Shown piece by piece: positions 7,968 to 15,770 of a DNA stretch of 64,000 bases. Under the pieces are notes generated by a model, which saw nothing but the letters and a program-made list of their open reading frames with translations, searched no databases and was not told where the DNA came from. Position numbers and translations under genes: made by a program. How positions within the stretch are numbered: the stretch's first letter is position 1; each line of letters starts with the position of its first letter. The stretch spans positions 62,001 to 126,000 of the forward strand of contig NZ_SUKC01000002.1 in NCBI RefSeq assembly GCF_005047635.1, given 5' to 3'. The DNA comes from Arthrobacter sp. CAU 1506. Its GTDB lineage: Bacteria > Actinomycetota > Actinomycetes > Actinomycetales > Micrococcaceae.

Positions 7968-9257
7968 TCAGGCCTTGCCGATCACCCGGTACGCCACGCC
8001 CGGCCAGCGCTCGGCCGAGCTGACCCGCCGGCCGTCGATGAACACCTTCACGCCGGGCAGGTCGTCCGGGCCCAGCTCCGCGTAGGCGGCGTGGTTGGCC
8101 TGCACCACGGCGGCGTCGGCCGGCTCGCCCAGATGGTAGGGCGTAAAGCCCAGGGCGCTGAGTTCCGCATCGCTGAACAGCGGATCATGCACGACGGCGG
8201 TGCCTCCGCGCGCGGTGATCGCCTCCACTGCGCCGAACACCCCGGAAAATGCGGTTTCCTTCACTCCGCCCCGGTAGGCCGCGCCGAGCACCACCACGCG
8301 GGCGCCGGCCAGGTCGCCGTAGGCACCCTCCAGCAGGCCGACGGTGTAGTCCGGCATGCCCGCATTGGCCGCGCGCGCCGCCGCCACCACCGTGGCCGAC
8401 GGGTCATTCCACAGATACAGCCGCGGATACACCGGAATGCAGTGCCCGCCGACGGCGATGCCGGGCTGGTGGATGTGGCTGTACGGCTGGGAGTTGGAGG
8501 CTTCGATGACCTGGTAAATATCGATGCCGGCGGTGGCGGCGTAGCGGGCGAACTGGTTGGCCAGCCCGATGTTCACGTCGCGGTAGGTGGTCTCGGCCAG
8601 TTTGGCCAGCTCGGAGGCCTCGGCCGAGCCCAGGTCCCAGACGCCGTTGCCGCGCGCCAGGTCGGGGCGCTCGTCGAAATCCAGCACGGCCTCGTAGAAC
8701 TTCTGCGCCACGGCGGCACCGGTCTCGGACAGCCCGCCGATCAGCTTGGGGTATTTGCGCAGGTCCTCGAACACCCGCCCGGTGAGCACCCGCTCCGGGG
8801 AAAAGACCACGTGCAAGTCCTGCCCCTCGACCAGTCCGGAACCGGCTTCCAGCATCGGCTTCCATCGGGTCCGGGTGGTGCCCACCGGCAGCGTGGTCTC
8901 GTAGGACACCAGCGTGCCCGGGGTCAGATGCCGGGCCAGTTCCTGGGTGGCGGCGTCCATCCAGCCGAAGTCCGGCTTGGCCTCGGCGTCGACGAACAGA
9001 GGCACCACCAGCACCACCGCGTCCGCTCCGGGCACCGCTTCGGCATAGTCGGTGGTGGCACGCAGACGGCCGGCCGGCACCAGTTCGGCCAGCTTTTCCT
9101 GCAGTCCCGCCTCGCCCGGGAACGGCTCGGTGCCCGCGTTGACCAGGTCCACCACGGCGGCGTTTACATCCACGCCGATGACCTGGTGCCCCTTCGAAGC
9201 AAACTGGGCAGCCAACGGCAGCCCGATCTTTCCCAGAGCAATGACAGCGATCTTCAA
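7968..9257 (-). CDS. UDP-N-acetylglucosamine/mannosamine 6-dehydrogenase (WbpA/WecC family)
   Basis: A 429-residue UDP-sugar dehydrogenase that oxidises C6 of a UDP-N-acetylhexosamine to the uronic acid with two NAD. The catalytic cysteine is Cys273 in VGGHCIPVYP, and Lys219 sits in the ELAKLAET helix. The C-terminal UDP-binding domain has GAAYRGGVKETAFS. The N-terminal nucleotide motif reads ALGKIG (7-12), with alanine in place of the usual first glycine. It is the first gene of the leftward amino-sugar operon; a perfect palindrome lies about 55 bases upstream. UDP-GlcNAc is the favoured substrate given the downstream genes, but UDP-ManNAc is possible. Confidence 0.85.
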   Translation of the reverse strand: MKIAVIALGKIGLPLAAQFASKGHQVIGVDVNAAVVDLVNAGTEPFPGEAGLQEKLAELVPAGRLRATTDYAEAVPGADAVVLVVPLFVDAEAKPDFGWMDAATQELARHLTPGTLVSYETTLPVGTTRTRWKPMLEAGSGLVEGQDLHVVFSPERVLTGRVFEDLRKYPKLIGGLSETGAAVAQKFYEAVLDFDERPDLARGNGVWDLGSAEASELAKLAETTYRDVNIGLANQFARYAATAGIDIYQVIEASNSQPYSHIHQPGIAVGGHCIPVYPRLYLWNDPSATVVAAARAANAGMPDYTVGLLEGAYGDLAGARVVVLGAAYRGGVKETAFSGVFGAVEAITARGGTAVVHDPLFSDAELSALGFTPYHLGEPADAAVVQANHAAYAELGPDDLPGVKVFIDGRRVSSAERWPGVAYRVIGKA

Positions 9258-9310
9258 GAGCTAAGGCCTTTTCTCGTTAGGTCAACGTGGCGGCCGCTTC
9301 CGGCCCAGAG

Positions 9311-9327
9311 TCAAGCGTATCGCTTGA
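9311..9327. promoter_or_regulatory. Perfect 17-base palindrome upstream of the amino-sugar operon
   Basis: TCAAGCG-TAT-CGCTTGA is a perfect inverted repeat with seven-base arms. It sits 54-70 bases before the UDP-sugar dehydrogenase start and 86 bases before the divergent EccC-like gene. The form suits a dimeric repressor or activator, but I do not recognise the cognate family. Confidence 0.4.
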
Positions 9328-9400
9328 ACCGGCAGCCTTGAGGTCCGGACGTTATCCACAGCTCGGGCGGCCGTGGAGGAAAGGGTCGCGGCAATCTGCC

Positions 9401-9406
9401 TAGGTT
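9401..9406 (+). promoter_or_regulatory. Predicted -10 box of a leaderless transcript
   Basis: TAGGTT fits the actinobacterial -10 pattern TANNNT and ends six bases before the ATG at 9413, so transcription would begin at or next to the A of the start codon. No ribosome binding site precedes the ATG. Confidence 0.5.
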
Positions 9407-9412
9407 CTTGTC

Positions 9413-12400
9413 ATGGTCCTTCAGCTGACGCTCGCGGCCGCGCCCGGCATCCCGGCCGCGGCTGCTGCCTGGATCGCCGGGAGTGCCGAAGCGGTCTGCG
9501 GACTGGAGGCCGGAAGCAGCGCTGCCCCGCTGGACCTGTGGCTGCGCGAGCGGCTGGCCGGCGTTGCCTTCACGGTGGCCGGCCACAGCCTGGCTTCGCT
9601 GACCGCCGGGATGCACCCGCTGGTGGACGGGGCCGTGGTGGTCTGTGCCCCGGAGGGCGCCTCTTTTCCGCGGCGGGACACAACCCCGCTGCCACCGCTG
9701 ATGCTGGCCGTGACCGCCGGACCGGACGCCGGCCGGCTGTTCAGCCTGCAGCGCGGCAGGTTCACCGTCGGCCGGCACGCCTGCGCGGTGACGATCGCGG
9801 ATCCTTCCTTGTCCCGGCTGCATGCCACGCTGGACGTGACCGACCGCCAGGTGCTGCTGCGCGACGCCGGATCGGCCAACGGCATCATCTCCGGCGGCAA
9901 GCGTACTCGGCAGGTGGCGCTGGCGTCCGGACGCTCCGTGTGGATCGGCAACAGCCAGCTTCGGCTGGTCCTGGGCAGCGAACCCGGCGAACCGTTCCAG
10001 CCGGAAGCCGAGCTGTCCGCTCCCGTCCCGGTGGCGGAAAAACGCCCGGAACCGCGGACCACCATGACCCTGCTGCTGGCTGGACTCCCGCTCATCGCCG
10101 GCCTGGCTCTGGCCCTGCTGACGGGCATGTGGTTCTTCCTGGTCTTCAGTGCCATGTCCCTGCTGGCCGCCGCCGTGCCTTACGCCGCCGGGCGCCGCCA
10201 GCGCCGACGCTACCGGGCGGCAGTGGCCGCGGCGGCTGAAGCCGATGCCCGCCGCCGCCGTCTGGCAGCCCCGGATGCCGCCGCCCTGACGGTGTCCCTG
10301 CTGCGTTGCGGTGCCCCGGCGCGCGGCCCGACTGCGCAGCCGCGCGAACACCAGCCGGGTCCGGACCATGTCTGGATACGTCTGGGGACGGCCAGCCTGC
10401 CGGCCCACATCGGCTCGGTGGAGGCACCCGTGGCGGAGCCTCCGCTGCTGGAGCATGTCCCGGTCTGCGTGGACCTGCTGGCCGAGCAGGGGCAGAAGTT
10501 CGAGGGCACAGCGGCAGGCTTGGACGGCATGCTGAGGTCGGTGCTGCTGCAACTGACCGCCCGGGCCGGTGGCAGCAGCGCGCTGCGGGTGGTCTGTTAT
10601 GCCTTGCCGGAACCGATCCGGTCGGCGGCGCGGTTCCTGCCCGGGATCGGGCTCGCGGAGCGGCCTGGCCAGCTGGCAGAGTTGCTGTCCGCCGGAAGCG
10701 GCAGCGCCGTGCTGTTGGTAGCCGGTCGCCATGCCGAGGCGGCCCGGGTGCTGGCGGCCGGCGCTGCGCCGGCGGCGGCGCTGTGGTTCGGCGGGCCCGA
10801 CGGACCGGCGACGCGGATCGTGCTGGCAGGGACGGAGAGCCTGCTGATCGGCGACGGGGCCAGCGACCGGTTTGCAGCCGACCTGGCCACCGAGGTGGTG
10901 CTGGACCGGTTCGCCCGGCGGGCGGCGGCAGTCTTCGGTGGCGGCGCGCAGGCCAAAGGTTCCGTGCCCGCCAGCTGCCGGCTGCAGGCGCTGCTTCCGC
11001 CGGAGCCGCTCGCCGAACGCTGGTCCCGCGGCGACCTCAGTCCCGGCCTGACCGCCATCCTCGGCGCCGGCGCTGAGGGACCGCTGGCGCTCGACCTGGC
11101 CGTGCACGGGCCGCATCTGCTGGTCGCCGGAACCACCGGGGCTGGCAAGTCCGAGCTGCTGCGCAGCCTGGTCCTCTCGCTGGCCCTGGCCCAGTCTCCT
11201 GTCGCGATCAACTTCCTGTTGCTGGACTTCAAGGGCGGTTCGGGCCTCGGCCCGCTCGCCCGGCTGCCGCACTGCGCGGGCCTGCTGACCGATCTCACCC
11301 TAGAGTCAGTGAACCGGGCGCTGGCCTGGCTGCAGGCGGAAGTACGTCGCCGCGAAACGCTGCTGGCCGGCCTCGGGGTGAGCGACGTTGCCGACTGCAC
11401 GCCGGGCAGCTTGCCACGACTTGTCGTGGTGGTGGACGAGTTCCGGATGCTCGGCGAGGACGCGCCGCAGGCGCTTCCGGAACTGATGCGCATAGCCACG
11501 GTCGGCCGTGCCCTGGGCATCCACCTGGTCCTGGCCACGCAGCGGCCGCAGGGTGCGGTGTCCTCCGACATCCGTGCCAATGTGACCGCCATGATTGCGC
11601 TGCGGACGCAGAACACCGCCGAGTCGCGGGACCTGCTCGATGCGCCGGTGGCGGCGGAGATCCCGGTGACTTCACGGGGCAGGGCGTTTCTGCGCATCGG
11701 CACCGGGGATGCCGTGCCGTTCCAATCAGCATCCAGCACATTGCCGGCGCCGAGTTCCGAGGCACTCTTCCGAACCGTGGACGAATGGCTGCGGGCGGAA
11801 GACGGCCCGGCTCCGGACGACGCGCACGGCACCGGGCAGCTCGAGCAACTCGTGGCCGAAGCCGCCCGTGCCGCCGCCGGCCTGGGTTTGGCCGGCGCCC
11901 GGAAGCTGCTGCCGGCACTGCCGGGTCAGTTGGCCGTCTCCGATCTGGGCGGTGACCGGTTCCCGCCCGACGCGGGCGGCAGCATCGCCATCGGGCTGCT
12001 GGATCTGCCCTCACGGCAGCGGCAGGAGCTGTTGCGCTGGCTACCGGAGCGCGACGGGCACCTGGCGATTCTCGGCGTCGAAGGCGGCGGGCACCGGGAG
12101 TTCCTGCGGACGCTGGCGGCTCAGATCCTCGGCAGTCCGTCGGAGCGGCACTGCTATGTGCTGGACGGTGACGGTTCGCTGGGGCCGGTGTCCGGCGCGG
12201 CCCGTACGGGCGCCTACGTCGGGCCGGAGGACGTCGAGCGGGCCGCACGGGTCCTCCGCCGACTGGCCGGCGAGGTCTCCTCCCGGCTGGGCGCCCTGGC
12301 AGCGACGCCGGATCCGGCCGGTCCGGCGGCCGGTGTTCCAATGGTCCTGCTGGTGAGCGGATGGGGCCGCTGGCTCGGCGGCTTCCGCTCCGGCCGGCTC

Positions 12401-13303
12401 GGCTGGGCCGAAGACTGCCTGCAGGACATCGCCCGCGACGGCCCAGCGACCGGAGTCACCCTCGCCGTGACCGGCGAGCGCGAGCTGGCCAGCAGTCGGT
12501 TCCTGCCGCTGCTGGCCAACAGGATCCACCTTCCAGCCGGCGCCGGAGGGGAGACCTTGATGAGCTGGCCGCGGCTTCCTCCGATGGAACCGGTACCCGG
12601 CAGGGCGCTGGTGCTGGGGCGGATCGGCGGCGAGGGCGGCGTCTGCCAGCTGATCACGGCGGGGGCTCCCCCGCCGGCCGGGACCCGGATCCGCCCGTTC
12701 CGGGTTGAAGCACTGCCGCGGTCGGTTCCCGCGAGCGCACTGCCACGCGTTCGGCAGGGACACCCGGTGATCGGTGTGGAAGGCGACGAACTGGAGCCTT
12801 CCACCCTGCCGCTGCCCGCCGGCGACGTGTACCTGGTCCTCGGCCCCGAGGGCAGCGGGAAAACAAATCTGCTGGCGCTCCTGCGGCGGGCGCTCGACGG
12901 AGTGCGGCCGTGTTCGGGCCCGCTCGACGGCGCCGACGCCGACGGTTTCTGGTCCTGCCACTCCCCCGTGGCGCGGGGCACCGTGCTGCTGGTCGACGAC
13001 GCCGCCAGTCTCGGTGCCCGGGCGCAGGAGTCCGTCGCCGCCCTGGTGGCCGGCGGCGCTTCGGCCGTCGTGGCGACCTGTCCGGGGCCGATGCTGCTGC
13101 AGCAAGTCCCGCTGGTCCTGCAGGCCCGGGCCGGTGGACGCGGCATGGTTTTGGCTCCGCGGGCAGCAGCGGATGCAGAGTTTTTTGGCGTCAGGCTGGA
13201 CGACGGGTGGCGACCTCCAGGGCGTGCCTACCGGATCGGCTCCGGACGGGTCGTGCCGTTGCAGGTTGCGCTGGCTACAGGGCGCGCGGAGCGGCGCCTT
13301 TGA
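9413..13303 (+). CDS. FHA-domain FtsK/SpoIIIE ATPase, EccC/EssC-like
   Basis: A 1296-residue membrane ATPase laid out like the motor of type VII secretion systems. An FHA domain spans 96-188 (GR at 120-121, SRLH at 134-137, NG at 156-157), a double membrane segment 217-260, then three tandem FtsK-like ATPase modules. Module 1 has a canonical Walker A (GTTGAGKSE, near 575) and Walker B (VVVVDEF, near 670). Module 2 has a degenerate Walker A, GVEGGGHRE near 882, lacking the lysine. Module 3 has GPEGSGKTN near 1141 and LLVDDAA. No WXG100 substrate, EccB, EccD or mycosin gene is visible nearby. A TAGGTT box six bases before the ATG suggests leaderless expression. Confidence 0.8.
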   Translation: MVLQLTLAAAPGIPAAAAAWIAGSAEAVCGLEAGSSAAPLDLWLRERLAGVAFTVAGHSLASLTAGMHPLVDGAVVVCAPEGASFPRRDTTPLPPLMLAVTAGPDAGRLFSLQRGRFTVGRHACAVTIADPSLSRLHATLDVTDRQVLLRDAGSANGIISGGKRTRQVALASGRSVWIGNSQLRLVLGSEPGEPFQPEAELSAPVPVAEKRPEPRTTMTLLLAGLPLIAGLALALLTGMWFFLVFSAMSLLAAAVPYAAGRRQRRRYRAAVAAAAEADARRRRLAAPDAAALTVSLLRCGAPARGPTAQPREHQPGPDHVWIRLGTASLPAHIGSVEAPVAEPPLLEHVPVCVDLLAEQGQKFEGTAAGLDGMLRSVLLQLTARAGGSSALRVVCYALPEPIRSAARFLPGIGLAERPGQLAELLSAGSGSAVLLVAGRHAEAARVLAAGAAPAAALWFGGPDGPATRIVLAGTESLLIGDGASDRFAADLATEVVLDRFARRAAAVFGGGAQAKGSVPASCRLQALLPPEPLAERWSRGDLSPGLTAILGAGAEGPLALDLAVHGPHLLVAGTTGAGKSELLRSLVLSLALAQSPVAINFLLLDFKGGSGLGPLARLPHCAGLLTDLTLESVNRALAWLQAEVRRRETLLAGLGVSDVADCTPGSLPRLVVVVDEFRMLGEDAPQALPELMRIATVGRALGIHLVLATQRPQGAVSSDIRANVTAMIALRTQNTAESRDLLDAPVAAEIPVTSRGRAFLRIGTGDAVPFQSASSTLPAPSSEALFRTVDEWLRAEDGPAPDDAHGTGQLEQLVAEAARAAAGLGLAGARKLLPALPGQLAVSDLGGDRFPPDAGGSIAIGLLDLPSRQRQELLRWLPERDGHLAILGVEGGGHREFLRTLAAQILGSPSERHCYVLDGDGSLGPVSGAARTGAYVGPEDVERAARVLRRLAGEVSSRLGALAATPDPAGPAAGVPMVLLVSGWGRWLGGFRSGRLGWAEDCLQDIARDGPATGVTLAVTGERELASSRFLPLLANRIHLPAGAGGETLMSWPRLPPMEPVPGRALVLGRIGGEGGVCQLITAGAPPPAGTRIRPFRVEALPRSVPASALPRVRQGHPVIGVEGDELEPSTLPLPAGDVYLVLGPEGSGKTNLLALLRRALDGVRPCSGPLDGADADGFWSCHSPVARGTVLLVDDAASLGARAQESVAALVAGGASAVVATCPGPMLLQQVPLVLQARAGGRGMVLAPRAAADAEFFGVRLDDGWRPPGRAYRIGSGRVVPLQVALATGRAERRL

Positions 13304-13697
13304 CCAGGAACGCCGTCACTGGCTTGGTCAGCAGCAGCACGAAGGAGGCTCCGGCCGCCGCCAGCAGGATCGGGCCAAGCACCAGCTGGCCGGCCTGGAT
13401 CATCGAGATGGCCACCACCACAACGAACACCTGCCACACCAGGGCAGCGGCCCGGGTCCAGCGGTAGCCGCGGAACAGGAAATGCCCGACCACCAGCAGC
13501 CAGCTGCCGAAGACCAGCATCAGGACCAGAAGGAAGACGCTTCCGGCGAAGGATATCGGGGTTTGCGTGGCCAGGCCGTAGCCATACAGGGCTGCCCCGG
13601 CCAGCAACACGAGCGCTTCCAGAACGACGGCGGCGGCGATGATCTTGATGGCAATCGGGCGGGAGGCAGAGCTGGACGGCGGGGCAGGCATTGACAC
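13275..13697 (-). CDS. Small four-helix membrane protein, unknown function
   Basis: A 140-residue protein that is almost entirely hydrophobic, with four predicted membrane helices at about 17-40, 51-75, 82-104 and 108-128. I do not recognise a functional motif. It converges on the EccC-like gene and their 3' ends overlap by 29 bases. The GTG start has TAGGGT six bases upstream, suggesting a leaderless transcript; an ATG two codons later is an alternative start. Confidence 0.6.
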   Translation of the reverse strand: MSMPAPPSSSASRPIAIKIIAAAVVLEALVLLAGAALYGYGLATQTPISFAGSVFLLVLMLVFGSWLLVVGHFLFRGYRWTRAAALVWQVFVVVVAISMIQAGQLVLGPILLAAAGASFVLLLTKPVTAFLVKGAAPRAL

Positions 13698-13703
13698 ATT
13701 CGC

Positions 13704-13709
13704 ACCCTA
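13704..13709 (-). promoter_or_regulatory. Predicted -10 box for leaderless membrane-protein gene
   Basis: On the minus strand TAGGGT is followed by six bases (GCGAAT) and the GTG start at 13697. No Shine-Dalgarno sequence is present. Confidence 0.4.
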
Positions 13710-13886
13710 CCTTAGATAGTCAGGTATCGGCTTCCGGGCCGGAACCACACCAACCACCCGTGTGATGAATGACTCACGATCTACTGCCGGATAAGTCGGC
13801 ATGACCCCTTGTTTACATGGATTTAACATGAAACGCTGGATGGCGAAGCAAAGGGGGCCGGTCCGGCTCCCTTTTCTATGAGTCTG

Positions 13887-13906
13887 TTCGTGAATGTTTT
13901 CACGAA
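13887..13906. promoter_or_regulatory. CRP/FNR-type operator upstream of whiB1
   Basis: TTCGTGAA-TGTT-TTCACGAA is a perfect inverted repeat with eight-base arms. It contains the CRP core GTGA-N6-TCAC. Its centre lies about 66 bases before the whiB1 ATG. Mycobacterial whiB1 is known to be controlled by the cAMP receptor protein, so a conserved CRP site is the natural reading. Confidence 0.65.
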
Positions 13907-13914
13907 TCCCCCAG

Positions 13915-13945
13915 CCGGACACTATTTAACCCGGACACCATTTAG
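13915..13945 (+). repeat. Two 15-base direct repeats in the whiB1 leader
   Basis: CCGGACACTATTTAA (13915-13929) and CCGGACACCATTTAG (13931-13945) are 16 bases apart and match at 13 of 15 positions. The first copy contains the likely -10 region. The second leads straight into the ribosome binding site AGAGGAG. Confidence 0.6.
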
Positions 13946-13962
13946 AGGAGTATGTGATCAGC

Positions 13963-14211
13963 ATGGATTGGCGTAGCCGCGCGGCATGCCTGGATAAGGA
14001 CCCCGAACTGTTCTTCCCCGTGGGGAACACCGGGCCGGCACTCCTGCAGATCGAAGAGGCCAAGAGCGTATGCCGACGCTGCCCGGTAATCGATACCTGC
14101 CTGCAGTGGGCCATCGAATCCGGCCAGGACGCCGGTGTGTGGGGCGGCATGAGCGAGGACGAGCGCCGTGCACTTAAGCGCCGCGCTGCCCGGGCCCGTC
14201 GGGCGTCCTGA
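13963..14211 (+). CDS. whiB1: WhiB1-type iron-sulfur transcription factor
   Basis: An 82-residue WhiB protein very close in sequence to mycobacterial WhiB1 and Streptomyces WblE, which also begin MDWR. The four cluster cysteines are Cys9, Cys37, Cys40 and Cys46 (C-x27-C-x2-C-x5-C). GVWGG lies at 58-62, followed by the basic DNA-binding tail KRRAARARR. The family binds a [4Fe-4S] cluster that reacts with nitric oxide. I prefer ATG 13963, which matches homologues; GTG 13954 is nearer the AGAGGAG site but leaves only three bases of spacing. The neighbouring PdtaS-like kinase gene repeats the mycobacterial order. Confidence 0.92.
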   Translation: MDWRSRAACLDKDPELFFPVGNTGPALLQIEEAKSVCRRCPVIDTCLQWAIESGQDAGVWGGMSEDERRALKRRAARARRAS

Positions 14212-14228
14212 CCCGAACCCAGGTTTTA

Positions 14229-14268
14229 CCAGAGGCCGCTGCCGATTCATTCCGGCAGCGGCCTCTGG
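14229..14268. terminator. Bidirectional hairpin terminator between whiB1 and the kinase gene
   Basis: A perfect 16-base stem (CCAGAGGCCGCTGCCG and its complement) closes an eight-base loop. It lies 18 bases beyond the whiB1 stop and 26 bases from the stop of the converging kinase gene, so it can serve both. The flanking U-rich tracts are weak. Confidence 0.8.
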
Positions 14269-14293
14269 CGTTTCCAGGCCCGGCAGCTCCGGC

Positions 14294-15769
14294 CTAACGG
14301 GCCGTGTTGTTGTTCAGCACCAGATCGATCCGCACGCAAGTTCCGCCACCATTCCGGGCCGTCCATTCGATCCGGCCGCCCAGTTCGCTGGTGACCAGGG
14401 TGCGCACAATCTGCAGCCCCAGGCCCTCCCGCCGAGGTTCATCGGGCAGCCCCACTCCGTCGTCTTCCACCGAGACGGTGAGCAGCTCTTCTTCGCCGCG
14501 CCGGGACCGCTCGGCCGTCAGCAGGACGGTGCCGTGCCGCCCGGCCAAGCCGTGCTCGACGGCGTTGGTCACCAGCTCGTTAATGACCAGCGCCAACGGG
14601 GTGGCGAATTCGCTGGGCAGCTCGCCGAACTCGCCGGTGCGTTCGGTGCGGACGGCCTGGGTGGGTGAGGCGACTTCGGCCGAGAGCCGGAACTGCCGCC
14701 CGATCAGTTCGTCGAAGTCGACATTCTGCGCCAAGCCCTGCGAGAGCGTCTCGTGCACCAACGCGATCGTTGCCACGCGGCGCATGGCCTGCTCCAGCCC
14801 CTGCTTGGCCTCGTCGCTGACCATCCGCCGCGATTGCATGCGCAGCAGCGCCGCCACCGTTTGCAGATTGTTCTTCACCCGGTGGTGGATTTCCCGAATG
14901 GTGGCGTCCTTCGACACCAGCTCCATCTCCCGCCGGCGCAGTTCGGAGACATCCCGGCAGAGCACCAGGGCGCCGAACCGCTCCCGTTCGTTCCTCAGCG
15001 GGATGGCCCGGAGCGAGAGCGAAACGCCGCGGGATTCGATTTCGGTGCGCCACGGCATGCGTCCGGTCACGACCAACGGCAGGGTCTCATCGACCATCCG
15101 GCGGTCCTTGAGCAGGGCCGTGGTCACTTCCGCGAGGGAACGGCCTTCCAATGACTCGACGTCGCCGAGCCGGCGGAAGGCGGAGACGCCGTTCGGGCTG
15201 GCGTACTCCACCACCCCGTCGGCATCCAGCCGAATCAGCCCGTCTCCGACACGGGGAGCGCCGCGGCGCGACCCGGTCGGAGACGCGAAGTCCGGCCATA
15301 ACCCCAGCGTGCCCATCTTCAGCAGATCGTAGGCGCACTGCCGGTAAGTCAGCTCCAGCCGGGACGGCATCCGTGAGCTGGACAGATCCATGTGCGAGGT
15401 CACGATCGCCAGGGTCCGGCCGTTGCGGACCATGGGAACCGCCTCGACGCGCATGGCCATCTCCGTGGTCCAGTCCGCCTCCGACGACCGCTCGATCGTC
15501 TGCGACTCCCGCGCCGCGTCCACCAGCGGCTTCAGGTCCGCACGGATGCGCTCCCCGACGAAGTCGCGGTGGAACACGGTATGGGTGGTCGACGGCCGCA
15601 CGTGCGCCAGGGCCACGTAGCTGCCGTCCGGCGTCGGGAACCAGAGGGCCAAGTCGGCGAACGCCAGGTCGGCGATCAGCTGCCAGTCGCCGACCAGGAG
15701 ATGCAGCCATTCTGCATCGCCCGGCCGGAAATCGGCGTAGTCGCGGATGGGGTCGGTGAAGATCGCCAA
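14294..15769 (-). CDS. pdtaS: PdtaS-type sensor histidine kinase
   Basis: A 491-residue cytosolic kinase. An N-terminal GAF-like sensor (about 1-150) is followed by a PAS domain (about 175-285), a HisKA_2 phosphoacceptor helix with IREIHHRVKNNLQT (His295/His296), and an HATPase with NELVTNAVEHG and GLGLQIV. This is the PdtaS layout, and its position beside whiB1 matches mycobacteria (Rv3219-Rv3220c). The usual partner PdtaR, an RNA-binding antiterminator, is not in the window. The start appears to be TTG at 15769, two bases after the stop of the glutamate dehydrogenase gene, implying translational coupling. Confidence 0.85.
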   Translation of the reverse strand: MAIFTDPIRDYADFRPGDAEWLHLLVGDWQLIADLAFADLALWFPTPDGSYVALAHVRPSTTHTVFHRDFVGERIRADLKPLVDAARESQTIERSSEADWTTEMAMRVEAVPMVRNGRTLAIVTSHMDLSSSRMPSRLELTYRQCAYDLLKMGTLGLWPDFASPTGSRRGAPRVGDGLIRLDADGVVEYASPNGVSAFRRLGDVESLEGRSLAEVTTALLKDRRMVDETLPLVVTGRMPWRTEIESRGVSLSLRAIPLRNERERFGALVLCRDVSELRRREMELVSKDATIREIHHRVKNNLQTVAALLRMQSRRMVSDEAKQGLEQAMRRVATIALVHETLSQGLAQNVDFDELIGRQFRLSAEVASPTQAVRTERTGEFGELPSEFATPLALVINELVTNAVEHGLAGRHGTVLLTAERSRRGEEELLTVSVEDDGVGLPDEPRREGLGLQIVRTLVTSELGGRIEWTARNGGGTCVRIDLVLNNNTAR

Positions 15770-15770
15770 G

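Noticed and set aside
13769-13790. GTGTGATGAATGACTCAC, a second possible CRP site
   Set aside because: The GTGA and TCAC halves are eight rather than six bases apart, which does not fit the CRP spacing.
13707-13922. A 71-codon frame in the gap before whiB1
   Set aside because: It has no start signal or recognisable domain, and it covers the CRP-like site and promoter region of whiB1.
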